Source of the DNA: Calothrix sp. C42_A2020_038
Lineage (GTDB): Bacteria > Cyanobacteriota > Cyanobacteriia > Cyanobacteriales > Nostocaceae
Direction of reading: 5' to 3'
DNA: 38,340 nucleotides
Assembly (NCBI GenBank): GCA_015272395.1
Contig: JACYLQ010000039.1
Location: 1 to 38,340 of the forward strand
Positions 25,528-33,254 of the stretch are shown here, one piece after another. The notes beneath the pieces were generated by a model. The model was not told the DNA's origin. It did no database searches and worked only from the letters and a program-made list of their open reading frames with translations. Numbering within the stretch: position 1 is the first letter of the stretch; the number at the start of each line of letters is the position of its first letter. A program made the translations under genes and the position numbers.

Positions 25528-27075
25528 ATGTCAAATTTTGAATATCAACCTCTCAACCTTCGTCCAATGGACGAATATAATCAAAGACTTGTTTCTTACA
25601 CACATCCACCCTACTGGGTAAACCCAAAACCTGCTGAATATTATGATTTGGTTGTTATCGGCGCCGGTACTGCTGGTTTGGTTGTAGCAGCAGGCGCCGC
25701 TGGGTTAGATGTCGGGTTAAAAGTGGCATTAATCGAAAAGCATCTCATGGGTGGGGATTGCTTGAACTATGGCTGTGTACCATCTAAATGCGTTATACGT
25801 TCCGGACGGGTAGTTGGAGAAATACTTCGTGCTAGGGATTTTGGTATTTTTACACCTCAATATATTGAAGTTGATTTTCCAGAAGTAATGGCGCGGATGC
25901 GACGTTTACGAGCTTCGATTAGTCATAATGATTCAGCAGAAAGATTTCAAAAGTTAGGTGTAGATGTTTTCTTAGGCAGCGCGCAGTTTGCTTCGAGTCA
26001 TACAGTTGAAGTAGCTGGTTTATCGCTTCGATTTAAAAAAGCTGTAATTGCCACTGGCGCCAAAGCCTCAAAACTAAAAATACCTGGTATCGAAGAAGCT
26101 GGATATTTAACAAACGAAACAGTATTTTCACTTACTCAACGACCAAAACGTTTTGCAGTGATTGGTGGTGGCCCAATCGGTTGCGAATTGGCACAGTCTT
26201 TTAGACGCTTGGGGTGTGATGTCACTTTATTCCATAACAACTCCCATATTCTTAACAAAGAAGATAAAGATGCTGCACAAGTCGTTCAAAGTGCTTTTCT
26301 TAAAGAAGGTATTCGTTTAGAACTCAACTGCCAAGTTGAACGAGTCGAAAAAACAAGCGATGGTAAACGAATTTATTTTAGTATTCATGGTGAGCGTAAT
26401 GTCATAACGGTTGACGAAATTTTAGCAGCAACTGGACGGGCGCCAAATCTGGAAGGATTAAACTTGGAAACTGTAGGTGTTGAATATGACTCGCATCGGG
26501 GTGTAATCGTTAACGATTTTTTACAAACTACTAACTCAAAAATATATGCCGCAGGAGATATCTGTATGGATTGGAAATTCACCCATGCGGCAGATGCGGC
26601 AGCGAGAATTGTGATTAAGAATGCTCTGTTTTCACCCTTTGGTTTATCAAAGCAGCGATTAAGCAGTTTAGTAATGCCTTGGGTAACATACACTGACCCA
26701 GAAGTTGCACATGTTGGAATTTATGAACATCAAGCTGATACGCGCGGTTATCGTGTCAATACTATTAAAATTCCCTTTACTACCGTAGACCGGGCTATTG
26801 CCGATGGGGAAGAAGAAGGTTTTGTTAAAATTCTTCACCGCCAAGGTTCTGACGAAATTCTTGGTGCTACAATCGTCGCGCGTCACGCAGGTGAAATGAT
26901 TTCGGAAGTCACAACAGCAATAGTGAACAAACTTGGTTTAAACAAACTTACTAGCGTTATTCACCCTTATCCAACTCAAGCTGAAGGAATTCGCAAAGCT
27001 GCTGACGCATACCGTCGAACCCTATTAACGCCCAAAACGAAGCGATTTTTAGGGCTTTTAACGAAATTTTCATAA
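25528..27075 (+). CDS. Mercuric-reductase-like pyridine nucleotide-disulfide oxidoreductase
   Basis: This 515-residue class I flavoprotein has an FAD site VVIGAGTAGLVVAAGAAG, the redox-active disulfide C78-L-N-Y-G-C83-V-P-S-K, an NAD(P)H site VIGGGPIGCELAQSFRRLG, second FAD contact IYAAGDI, and the C-terminal H-P-Y-P-T-Q-A-E with its catalytic His. It lacks the N-terminal HMA domain and the C-terminal vicinal Cys pair that true MerA uses to receive Hg(II), so mercury reduction is doubtful. A general disulfide or quinone reductase linked to the TVP38 membrane protein is more likely. An N-terminal extension of about 37 residues precedes the FAD site. Confidence 0.9.
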   Translation: MSNFEYQPLNLRPMDEYNQRLVSYTHPPYWVNPKPAEYYDLVVIGAGTAGLVVAAGAAGLDVGLKVALIEKHLMGGDCLNYGCVPSKCVIRSGRVVGEILRARDFGIFTPQYIEVDFPEVMARMRRLRASISHNDSAERFQKLGVDVFLGSAQFASSHTVEVAGLSLRFKKAVIATGAKASKLKIPGIEEAGYLTNETVFSLTQRPKRFAVIGGGPIGCELAQSFRRLGCDVTLFHNNSHILNKEDKDAAQVVQSAFLKEGIRLELNCQVERVEKTSDGKRIYFSIHGERNVITVDEILAATGRAPNLEGLNLETVGVEYDSHRGVIVNDFLQTTNSKIYAAGDICMDWKFTHAADAAARIVIKNALFSPFGLSKQRLSSLVMPWVTYTDPEVAHVGIYEHQADTRGYRVNTIKIPFTTVDRAIADGEEEGFVKILHRQGSDEILGATIVARHAGEMISEVTTAIVNKLGLNKLTSVIHPYPTQAEGIRKAADAYRRTLLTPKTKRFLGLLTKFS

Positions 27076-27205
27076 GGTACTGAACACTTAGAAAATCCTA
27101 ACCGTTCACCTCCTGGACTTCATTAAGTTATGTAAACTATATATTTCGATTTGTATCTAATTAAAAATTAAATGTAAACATTACACACTATAATGACCTT
27201 AATAA

Positions 27206-27222
27206 CTTAAGATTATCTTAAG
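27206..27222. promoter_or_regulatory. Palindromic operator candidate upstream of the 91-residue gene
   Basis: CTTAAGAT and ATCTTAAG form a perfect 8-bp palindrome around one T, ending 18 bases before the ATG at 27241. Its position suits a repressor site or an RNA hairpin in the leader. Confidence 0.4.
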
Positions 27223-27240
27223 ATTTACGGAAGCACTGCT

Positions 27241-27516
27241 ATGCTAAAAACCAAAACAAAAGCTGACGCAATGCGGGTGTATCCTATCAACTCTTCACTA
27301 CTGCGCCAGCTTTGGTCAGTTGTTGAGGAAACTCAAACTAATATCCTTCTGGGTTTTAGCGATACGGAACTCGTACAACAGCTACTCAGACAACTTCAAC
27401 TTAAAGGAATACTTAGTACCGAAGAAATTACTGCAGTAGGCGCCTATATAGATTCACGCTTACTTCTAATTCGTGATGTGGCGCACGCGCGCTCGGCCCA
27501 GAATCTTGCATGTTAA
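27241..27516 (+). CDS. Small hypothetical protein
   Basis: This 91-residue soluble protein is mostly helical, with no cysteine but the last residue. It reads like one small alpha-helical domain (SLLRQLWSVVEETQTNILLGFSDTELVQQLLRQL, then STEEITAVGAYIDSRLLLIRDVA). I do not recognise the family. GGAAG lies 7 bases before the ATG. The gene is framed by a leader palindrome and a strong terminator at 27605, which supports expression as a single unit. A small regulatory or adaptor protein would fit, but that is only inference. Confidence 0.65.
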   Translation: MLKTKTKADAMRVYPINSSLLRQLWSVVEETQTNILLGFSDTELVQQLLRQLQLKGILSTEEITAVGAYIDSRLLLIRDVAHARSAQNLAC

Positions 27517-27604
27517 CTTATTACCGGGTGCATTTTGATTCTTTGATAACATGTATTTTTTCATACATACAATATTTGATGTTATGAATCAAATATTAAA
27601 ATAC

Positions 27605-27640
27605 AGGGCACAACAATGTTGTGCCCTAATATATTTTAGT
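27605..27640 (+). terminator. Strong terminator-like hairpin
   Basis: AGGGCACAACA (27605-27615) and TGTTGTGCCCT (27617-27627) are exact complements, giving at least a 9-bp stem with a 5-base loop, followed by AATATATTTTAGTTTT. It lies 88 bases after the small hypothetical gene. Confidence 0.7.
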
Positions 27641-27779
27641 TTTGTAATTACGGTGAGACGATATTACTAACATTTTTATACCCAAACGTATACAGTGTTA
27701 CATGTAGGGTTCCAAAGTGTTGAATGAGGTGGCAGGATCTGAATTATATTTTTATTGCCACAAATAAAGCTTAACAAAA

Positions 27780-29531
27780 ATGATATCTGGAACACAAATA
27801 CTGCAATTTCACAGATTCTATCAAGGTATAACAACAATCTTTGTTAATAGACACCTTTCAACATTAAGCATTTTTAATTTCAAATTAAGAGTTAAAAATG
27901 TCTATTATCGTAGGTTACAAGCTGTACTAGCGATTGGACTGCTGTCTATTATCGCTGTGCTATTTTTGCTGCAAACACCAGCCATTGCTGTTGAATTACC
28001 AACCTCAAACCAAAAAAATAATCCGATTCAAATCGAAAATCTGAAACCAGGTACTTCTGACTGGCAACTGAGCAAACCAGCTAGGAACCATGAAATAGAA
28101 GGGTATGCGTCATTAACTAGTGTTAATCGTGGTGGTGAAATTAAGCTCTTTGTCAATACTAAAGACCCAGGTTATACAATCGAAATTTTCCGTATGGGTT
28201 GGTATGGTGGTAAAGGTGGGCGCCAAGTTGCGCCTGCAATATTTCGTGAAGCAGTCAGACAACCAGCACCAATTATAGACCAAGCAACAGGATTAATCGA
28301 ATGCGATTGGAAAGACCCATATGTATTAAACATACCCAATAATATTGATGACCCATCGCAATGGGCAAGTGGGTTTTATTTAGCAAAATTAACAGGTAGT
28401 CGAAGCGGTAAACAAAGCTATATTATTTTTGTTGTTCGTGACGAAGGGCGCCCATCCGATATCTTATTTCAATCGAGTGTCACAACCTATCAAGCTTATA
28501 ACAACTGGGGTGGCATGTCGCTTTATCGATGGAACAGCAAAGGTAAGCAAGCTATGAAAGTCTCCTTTAACCGTCCTTATGCACCAAGTCCTAATAGGGA
28601 AGCTGCATACGGGGTTGGTGCGGGGGAATTTCTAACGAATGTTCAGCCCAAACGCCGAACCTCTAATGCAGGTTGGGAATACAATATGGTACGTTGGCTA
28701 GAAAAAAATGGTTATGACGTTACTTACTCGACCAATATTGATACTCATGAAAATTACCTCGACCAACTCAGTGGTAAATCTGCGCTGCTATTACACAAGG
28801 CTTTTTTATCGGTAGGACACGATGAATATTGGACTTGGCAAATGCGACAGAATATAGAAGCGGCACGTGATGCAGGTGTCAGTTTAGGGTTTTTCTCAGC
28901 AAATACATGTTACTGGCAAATACGTTTTGAGCCAAGTCGTATCAGTCGTCAGATTAACCGTACAGTTGTCGGTTACAAAGAAGCTTTTGCATTAGACCCT
29001 TATATGCGCGATCGAAACTCTAATAATGATTATTTAGTTACAACTAGATGGCGCCAACAACCCATTAATCGCCCAGAGGATGCATTAATTGGAGTTATGT
29101 ACGATACATTCCAAGTAAATGCCGATATCCTGGTGCCCAACACCGCCCCAGAATGGTTTCTTGCCGATACTCAACTAAGTAGAACAGCAAAACAAGCATC
29201 CAGTTTACTAGCTTTTCTTTCGCCAAATCAAACTGAAATGCGACTAACAGGATTGTTAGGATATGAAGTTGATAAGATGTTTAAGTCGGCGCCACTAAAT
29301 ACCATACGTATAGCTCATTCCCCATATCGTCATGGCGGTAGAACTAAATATTCAGATATGACAATTTATACAGCAGACTCTGGAGCAATTGTATTTGCAA
29401 CAGGTACAATTCAATGGAGTTGGGGTTTAGACGATTTCAATGCTCCTCAACTACGTCCTGTGGTACTAAGCAAAGATGCACAAGCAATTACAAGAAATGT
29501 ATTGGAGAAGATGATTACAAAAACCGAATAA
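27780..29531 (+). CDS. N,N-dimethylformamidase beta-subunit-like secreted protein
   Basis: The protein has 583 residues. A membrane or signal segment at about 46-66 is followed by AIA (68-70), a likely signal peptidase site; the long basic N-terminus may mean a later start. The main domain matches the large C-terminal domain of DMFase beta: IEIFRMGWYGGKGGR, FQSSVTTYQAYNNWGGMSLY, LSVGHDEYWTWQMRQNIEAARDAGVSLGFFSANTCYWQ and GTIQWSWGLDD. In true DMFase an Fe site of two Tyr and one Glu is used. Y and E residues are present around HDEYW and YNNWGG, but I cannot assign the ligands by eye. Cyanobacterial homologues are uncharacterised. Confidence 0.82.
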   Translation: MISGTQILQFHRFYQGITTIFVNRHLSTLSIFNFKLRVKNVYYRRLQAVLAIGLLSIIAVLFLLQTPAIAVELPTSNQKNNPIQIENLKPGTSDWQLSKPARNHEIEGYASLTSVNRGGEIKLFVNTKDPGYTIEIFRMGWYGGKGGRQVAPAIFREAVRQPAPIIDQATGLIECDWKDPYVLNIPNNIDDPSQWASGFYLAKLTGSRSGKQSYIIFVVRDEGRPSDILFQSSVTTYQAYNNWGGMSLYRWNSKGKQAMKVSFNRPYAPSPNREAAYGVGAGEFLTNVQPKRRTSNAGWEYNMVRWLEKNGYDVTYSTNIDTHENYLDQLSGKSALLLHKAFLSVGHDEYWTWQMRQNIEAARDAGVSLGFFSANTCYWQIRFEPSRISRQINRTVVGYKEAFALDPYMRDRNSNNDYLVTTRWRQQPINRPEDALIGVMYDTFQVNADILVPNTAPEWFLADTQLSRTAKQASSLLAFLSPNQTEMRLTGLLGYEVDKMFKSAPLNTIRIAHSPYRHGGRTKYSDMTIYTADSGAIVFATGTIQWSWGLDDFNAPQLRPVVLSKDAQAITRNVLEKMITKTE

Positions 29532-29603
29532 GAACTGGAGATAATTATCAAACGCAGATTTTAATGTCTCAGATCAAGTAACAAGCGTATATTGCTGAAA
29601 CAC

Positions 29604-29636
29604 ATGTAGAGATACAATTCTATTGCGTCTCTACAT
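29604..29636. repeat. GTAGAGAC-family intergenic palindrome, copy 3
   Basis: ATGTAGAGA and TCTCTACAT flank a partly paired core (GATACAATTC / TATTGCGTCT), followed on the plus strand by TTTTT. It lies 73 bases after the DMFase-like gene and could act as its terminator. Confidence 0.7.
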
Positions 29637-29693
29637 TTTTATTAATATCGCGATTCAGCAATACTAATATTATTAAGACTAAAAATAAAAATT

Positions 29694-30068
29694 TTAGTTT
29701 TCTTTATCTACAGTAACAAGGTTGGATGCAGGATTATTCTTAACGCTAATTACACAAGATTTAATATGCGCTCTAATTGCTTGTTCATAAACCATTGTTT
29801 GATGTGTTCTTATCCCTATTGGTTGATATACCAAGTTAATTTCTGGAAATTCACCCCAATACATCAAAAATATGTCATTAGCAGGAGTTGTGATTTCATA
29901 ATTATTCTCTTGCTTCTTCTTTTTGAGTCTACAATTATTCAGTTGTAATTTTTGTCGAAATAGTTTTTCAAAGTCTGAAATGAGATTTGAACTGACTTTC
30001 ATAATTGTACACGTTAAAACGTGGTGTTTAGGAAAAGAATGTCTAGTGACATAATTTAAGTATATCAC
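29694..30068 (-). CDS. Hypothetical protein
   Basis: This is a reading frame of 124 residues from a GTG at 30068, or 102 residues from the ATG at 30002 (MKVSSNLISDFEKL), which looks the more natural start. Neither has a clear ribosome site. The protein is basic in the middle (RLKKKKQ) with a hydrophobic-aromatic core DIFLMYWGEFPEINLVYQPIGI. The family is not recognised. Codon use is more AT-rich than that of the neighbours. It could be a small orphan gene or a chance frame. Confidence 0.45.
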   Translation of the reverse strand: MIYLNYVTRHSFPKHHVLTCTIMKVSSNLISDFEKLFRQKLQLNNCRLKKKKQENNYEITTPANDIFLMYWGEFPEINLVYQPIGIRTHQTMVYEQAIRAHIKSCVISVKNNPASNLVTVDKEN

Positions 30069-30393
30069 CTCAATTACCGTATCATAAGTTAGCTAATAAG
30101 AACATTATTTTATCAAAGCCTTGCCACATAAGCTTTACATACTTTTTATTGAAAAAATATCTGAAAAATTTAGTATAGTAATTATACTTAGAAACTGACT
30201 GATTACATAACTTTATATAAAGATTGATGCGACTTTTCCCCAAAAGCTTTTCCCTGTGCCATAATTGAGAAATGAGAGTTAATTCGGTTAACAGCGTTTG
30301 TTTTTAGTATTGACAGTGTTTCTTGTTTTTGGTATTTACAAACTTTTATCTCCGAAATCTACATCTCTATACATTTATTAAGTTCGGAGACAA
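30069..30393. other. 325-bp region holding the rbp promoter
   Basis: The region is AT-rich and has no gene. Its right-hand end carries a good promoter pair at 30310-30338 and the leader of the RNA-binding protein gene. Confidence 0.5.
30310..30338 (+). promoter_or_regulatory. Promoter of the RNA-binding protein gene
   Basis: A perfect -35 box TTGACA (30310-30315) and TATTTA (30333-30338) are separated by 17 bases. Transcription would start near 30345, giving a leader of about 50 bases. Confidence 0.6.
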
Positions 30394-30396
30394 TTG

Positions 30397-30696
30397 ATGT
30401 CAGTATACGTAGGTAATCTTTCTTACGAAGTTACAGAAGATAGTTTAAATGCTGTGTTTGCAGAATACGGTTCTGTCAGACGAGTTCAGTTACCCACAGA
30501 CCGTGAAACAGGTCGTTTACGTGGCTTTGGTTTTGTGGAAATGGGTACAGATGCTGAAGAAGCAGCCGCAATTGATGCACTCGATGGTGCAGAGTGGATG
30601 GGACGTGATTTGAAAGTGAATAAGGCTAAACCTAGGGAAGAAAGAGGTTCATTCGGTGGCAATCGTGGAAATAACAGTTACCGCAACCGCTACTAA
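30397..30696 (+). CDS. RNA-binding protein, RRM type (Rbp)
   Basis: This 99-residue protein has a single RRM (about 1-78) with RNP2 as VYVGNL and RNP1 as RGFGFVEM, and a glycine/asparagine/arginine-rich tail (GSFGGNRGNNSYRNRY). It matches the cyanobacterial Rbp family; members with a glycine-rich tail are often cold-induced and some direct mRNAs to the thylakoid membrane. I choose the ATG at 30397; GGAGA is 6 bases upstream, while the TTG before it is in frame but unlikely to be used. A strong terminator follows at 30781. Confidence 0.93.
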   Translation: MSVYVGNLSYEVTEDSLNAVFAEYGSVRRVQLPTDRETGRLRGFGFVEMGTDAEEAAAIDALDGAEWMGRDLKVNKAKPREERGSFGGNRGNNSYRNRY

Positions 30697-31002
30697 GCTT
30701 TATTATGCTTGGGAAGGGAGTTGACTTTAATTCCTTGCAGTATTGCAATTAGTCTAACAAATTAATTTCATGTATGTAGTGGCTCAGGCAAGAATGCTTG
30801 AGCCTTTTTAATAAGGCAATAAGTTCTACAGAAAATTTTTAACGAACTATATTGTATTTTTTAATGCAAGTAGGTTAACAAATCAAGCTTTCATCTAAAC
30901 CTGTTGAACTGGGAGTAAGAACGGGCAAGGATGCCCATTCCAGAAGAGATAAATTATCTCAGTTAGGTTATTAGTTAAAATTGATACTTTTCAAACAACC
31001 TC
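30697..31002. other. 306-bp region between rbp and the dsbA-like gene
   Basis: It contains the rbp terminator (30781-30808), a small GGGCA / TGCCC hairpin (30923-30936 region) and the second copy of the 26-bp dispersed repeat at its right end. No gene is seen. Confidence 0.5.
30781..30808 (+). terminator. Rho-independent-type terminator of rbp
   Basis: GGCTCAGGCA (30781-30790) and TGCTTGAGCC (30795-30804) form a 10-pair stem with one G-U and an AGAA loop, followed by TTTTTA. Confidence 0.8.
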
Positions 31003-31005
31003 TTA
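30980..31005. repeat. 26-bp dispersed repeat, second copy, overlapping a gene end
   Basis: It is identical to 3509-3534 and in the same orientation. Its last three bases (TTA, 31003-31005) are the stop codon of the minus-strand DsbA-like gene. A GTTAGGTT-like stretch precedes both copies, so the element may be longer and degenerate on its left side. Confidence 0.8.
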
Positions 31006-31740
31006 GCTTTTAATTATCTTTTCAATTTCTGCTAGTTCTATTCCACCAGAATAAGTATCACTATTCAATACAAAAAATGGTGTTCCTGAAACTCCTAGTT
31101 GTGTTGCTAATAGAACATCTTTTCTAATGCTATTATTCGCAATGGCTCTATCTTGGGCAAACTTATCTAAATCTAAATTGAGATTTTTTGCAGTCTCTAT
31201 ATAAAATTGTTCACCTAATTTATCTTGATTTGTGAACAGCGCATCTTCATATTCCCAGAATTTACCTTGCTGTTGTGCTGCCCAAGCTGCTTGTGCTGCT
31301 GCTATTGCTTGAGGATGTGCATTTGGTAAAGGGAAATGTTTGTAAACTAATGTGAATTTATCTGGATATTTTGCCAGCAACTTTTTCAATGTCTTATGTG
31401 CTTCGGCACAGTAAGGACATTGAAAATCGGAAAATTCAACTAGTAAAATTTTGGATGCAGTGTTACCAGTAACAGGTGACTCAGCAATTACTTGTTGAGG
31501 ATTAGTTTTTAAGTTTTGTAAAAACGCTTGTCGTGTTTGCTGGAGTTTTGCCTGTTGTTCTTGTTGATATCTTTGTACCGATTCAATCAGTACTTCTGGG
31601 TGGTTGCGGATGATTTCTAGTACCTGCTCTTCTAAACGTGTCGCTGCTTGAACAGGTGGCGCCGATACAAGAAAAGCGAAGTAAATGAATACAAGTGCGA
31701 TGCGAATTACCCTAGTCAACATAGTATTAGTTCTAGTCAC
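31003..31740 (-). CDS. Exported DsbA-family thioredoxin-fold protein
   Basis: This protein of 245 residues runs from a GTG at 31740, or 239 from the ATG at 31722, which I find equally likely. A signal peptide ends at VQA (about residue 32). A helical region (35-90) precedes the DsbA domain with active site C108-P-Y-C111 in FSDFQCPYCAEAHKT. The cis-proline segment is VSGTPFFVLN, and KHFPLPNAHP is typical of DsbA/BdbD-like oxidoreductases. It should make or shuffle disulfides in the periplasm. It lies 22 bases downstream of a tetR gene on the same strand and is probably co-transcribed with it. Its stop codon lies inside a dispersed repeat. Confidence 0.9.
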   Translation of the reverse strand: MTRTNTMLTRVIRIALVFIYFAFLVSAPPVQAATRLEEQVLEIIRNHPEVLIESVQRYQQEQQAKLQQTRQAFLQNLKTNPQQVIAESPVTGNTASKILLVEFSDFQCPYCAEAHKTLKKLLAKYPDKFTLVYKHFPLPNAHPQAIAAAQAAWAAQQQGKFWEYEDALFTNQDKLGEQFYIETAKNLNLDLDKFAQDRAIANNSIRKDVLLATQLGVSGTPFFVLNSDTYSGGIELAEIEKIIKS

Positions 31741-31762
31741 AATTTTCTTAGTTTAAGCGCGG

Positions 31763-32371
31763 TTAGTTGTTTTTGCCCAAACCATGAAGAACTATTTCTA
31801 GAAGATGTTCGGCAAAATTCTCATTTATAGGTAAATGCCCAATTAATAATCTATAGTAAATCGAACCATAGAGAACATCTAAAGCGAGTTCAGGATTCAT
31901 CTTACTATCAAGCTCACCTAATTCCATGCCTTTCTCAATTACAGCTTTTGCAATTTCCCTTCTCGGAAGGATAAACCTGTCGCGAAAACTCTTCAAAGCA
32001 TCGCCATCGGCTTGACCTTCGGCAATAATTTCGGCGACAATTCGACCGTAATCACCTGCAAAAGCTTTTATTAACAGCCTAAGCTGTTCTTTGAGTGCAG
32101 AAACTGCAGATTCCGTTTCTGTAAACTCAATTTCTGGTGTAACATGAATCATAAATGCATCGACGATCACCGCAGCTTTACTTGACCACCAACGATAAAT
32201 CGTAGTTTTTCCTACTCCTGCTTCTCTTGCTATGGCTTCTATCGATAAATCCTTTACCTTCACATTTTGCAGTAACTTCCACGTTGTATTTAATATGGCA
32301 TCTTTTGACTGTTCCGAACGTGGTCTTCCCGCGCGCTTAATTGATTGAGTGTCATTCATAAAAATCATCAT
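31763..32371 (-). CDS. TetR/AcrR family transcriptional regulator
   Basis: This 202-residue protein has an N-terminal TetR helix-turn-helix: LSIEAIAREAGVGKTTIYRWWSSKAAVIVDAF (about 42-74). A C-terminal helical ligand/dimer domain follows, with VLYGSIYYRLLIGH, as in the TetR_C_11/C_33-like group. The start may be at residue 5 (MNDTQSIKRAGRPRS, 32359). It heads the tetR-dsbA pair and is divergent from a phosphotransferase gene. The palindrome at 32385-32405 is the natural candidate for its operator. Confidence 0.92.
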   Translation of the reverse strand: MMIFMNDTQSIKRAGRPRSEQSKDAILNTTWKLLQNVKVKDLSIEAIAREAGVGKTTIYRWWSSKAAVIVDAFMIHVTPEIEFTETESAVSALKEQLRLLIKAFAGDYGRIVAEIIAEGQADGDALKSFRDRFILPRREIAKAVIEKGMELGELDSKMNPELALDVLYGSIYYRLLIGHLPINENFAEHLLEIVLHGLGKNN

Positions 32372-32384
32372 GGTAGTTTAGAAA

Positions 32385-32405
32385 CCCTTGGTTTAAAACC
32401 AGGGG
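32385..32405. promoter_or_regulatory. Palindrome, candidate TetR operator
   Basis: CCCTTGGTTT (32385-32394) pairs with AAACCAGGGG (32396-32405) around a single A, 10 pairs with one T-G. It lies in the 106-bp divergent gap, 13 bases from the tetR start, the usual place for autoregulation by this family. Confidence 0.5.
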
Positions 32406-32477
32406 AGGGTCAACTCTGTTAGCTTATATTCTTTAATATGACTTTTATCTATATAATACGCTACGTATAGCTTTATT

Positions 32478-33152
32478 ATGCAATCATCAGAAATACTTTT
32501 AACAGGCGGCAAAACTAATCTCGGTAGCATTGTTCGCGTAGGTGACACAGTTCGGCGCCCAATTAATAGTAACAGTACTTTTGTCCATGAATTTCTACAG
32601 TATTTAGAAAGTATTAAATTTGACGCATCACCATATTTTCTAGGTATGGACGAACAAGGAAGAGAAGTAATTAGTTACATAGAAGGAGAGGTGCCATTGA
32701 ACTTAGGCTACTACTCAGATGAACAGTTAGTAGCAGCTGCAAAATTGATTCGACGATTTCATGATGTGACGGAAGGATGTAAATTAGCAGGTAGTGAAGA
32801 GATAGTATGCCATAACGATTTATCGCCATGTAACTTTGTATTTATAAACGATAAACCAACTTCGATTATCGATTTTGATATGGCGGCGCCGGGAACGCGA
32901 ATATTTGATTTAGCTTACGCAGCATGGTTATGGTTGGACATTGGTAACGAAGAAATTAGTGTAAATGACCAAAAACGTAGATTAATAGTATTTACGGAAG
33001 CTTACGGTATATATAATACAAATTTACTGATTGAAATTATGACCAAACGGCAGAGTATTTTGATCGAAGAAGGGCACAGGCACCAAAAACCATGTATGAC
33101 CAAATGGGCACAATCAGCCTTAGAATGGACAACAAGAAACTTACATCAGTAA
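32478..33152 (+). CDS. Aminoglycoside phosphotransferase (APH)-fold protein
   Basis: The protein has 224 residues. The catalytic loop reads C-H112-N-D114-L-S-P-C-N119 and the metal-binding motif is I-I-D-F-D134, the APH/choline-kinase pattern (H-x-D-x-x-x-x-N, then D-F-D). The N-terminal lobe is short and begins LLTGGKTNLGSIVRVGDTVRRP, as in other small APH-family proteins of bacteria. The phosphate acceptor cannot be told from sequence; antibiotic resistance is not implied. It is divergent from tetR, so it may share control with the tetR-dsbA pair. The start is the ATG at 32478. Confidence 0.85.
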   Translation: MQSSEILLTGGKTNLGSIVRVGDTVRRPINSNSTFVHEFLQYLESIKFDASPYFLGMDEQGREVISYIEGEVPLNLGYYSDEQLVAAAKLIRRFHDVTEGCKLAGSEEIVCHNDLSPCNFVFINDKPTSIIDFDMAAPGTRIFDLAYAAWLWLDIGNEEISVNDQKRRLIVFTEAYGIYNTNLLIEIMTKRQSILIEEGHRHQKPCMTKWAQSALEWTTRNLHQ

Positions 33153-33254
33153 ATGTAGGATTTTAAAAAGCTTAAGTAAATAATAATGATAGGTATAGAT
33201 AAAATTCAGGATATTAAAATTGTGTAAATACTTAACCTAGCAGTATTAATAAAG

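Noticed and set aside
25528-27075. Calling the flavoprotein merA
   Set aside because: It has the CLNYGC disulfide but neither the N-terminal metal-binding domain nor the C-terminal cysteine pair needed for mercury transfer.
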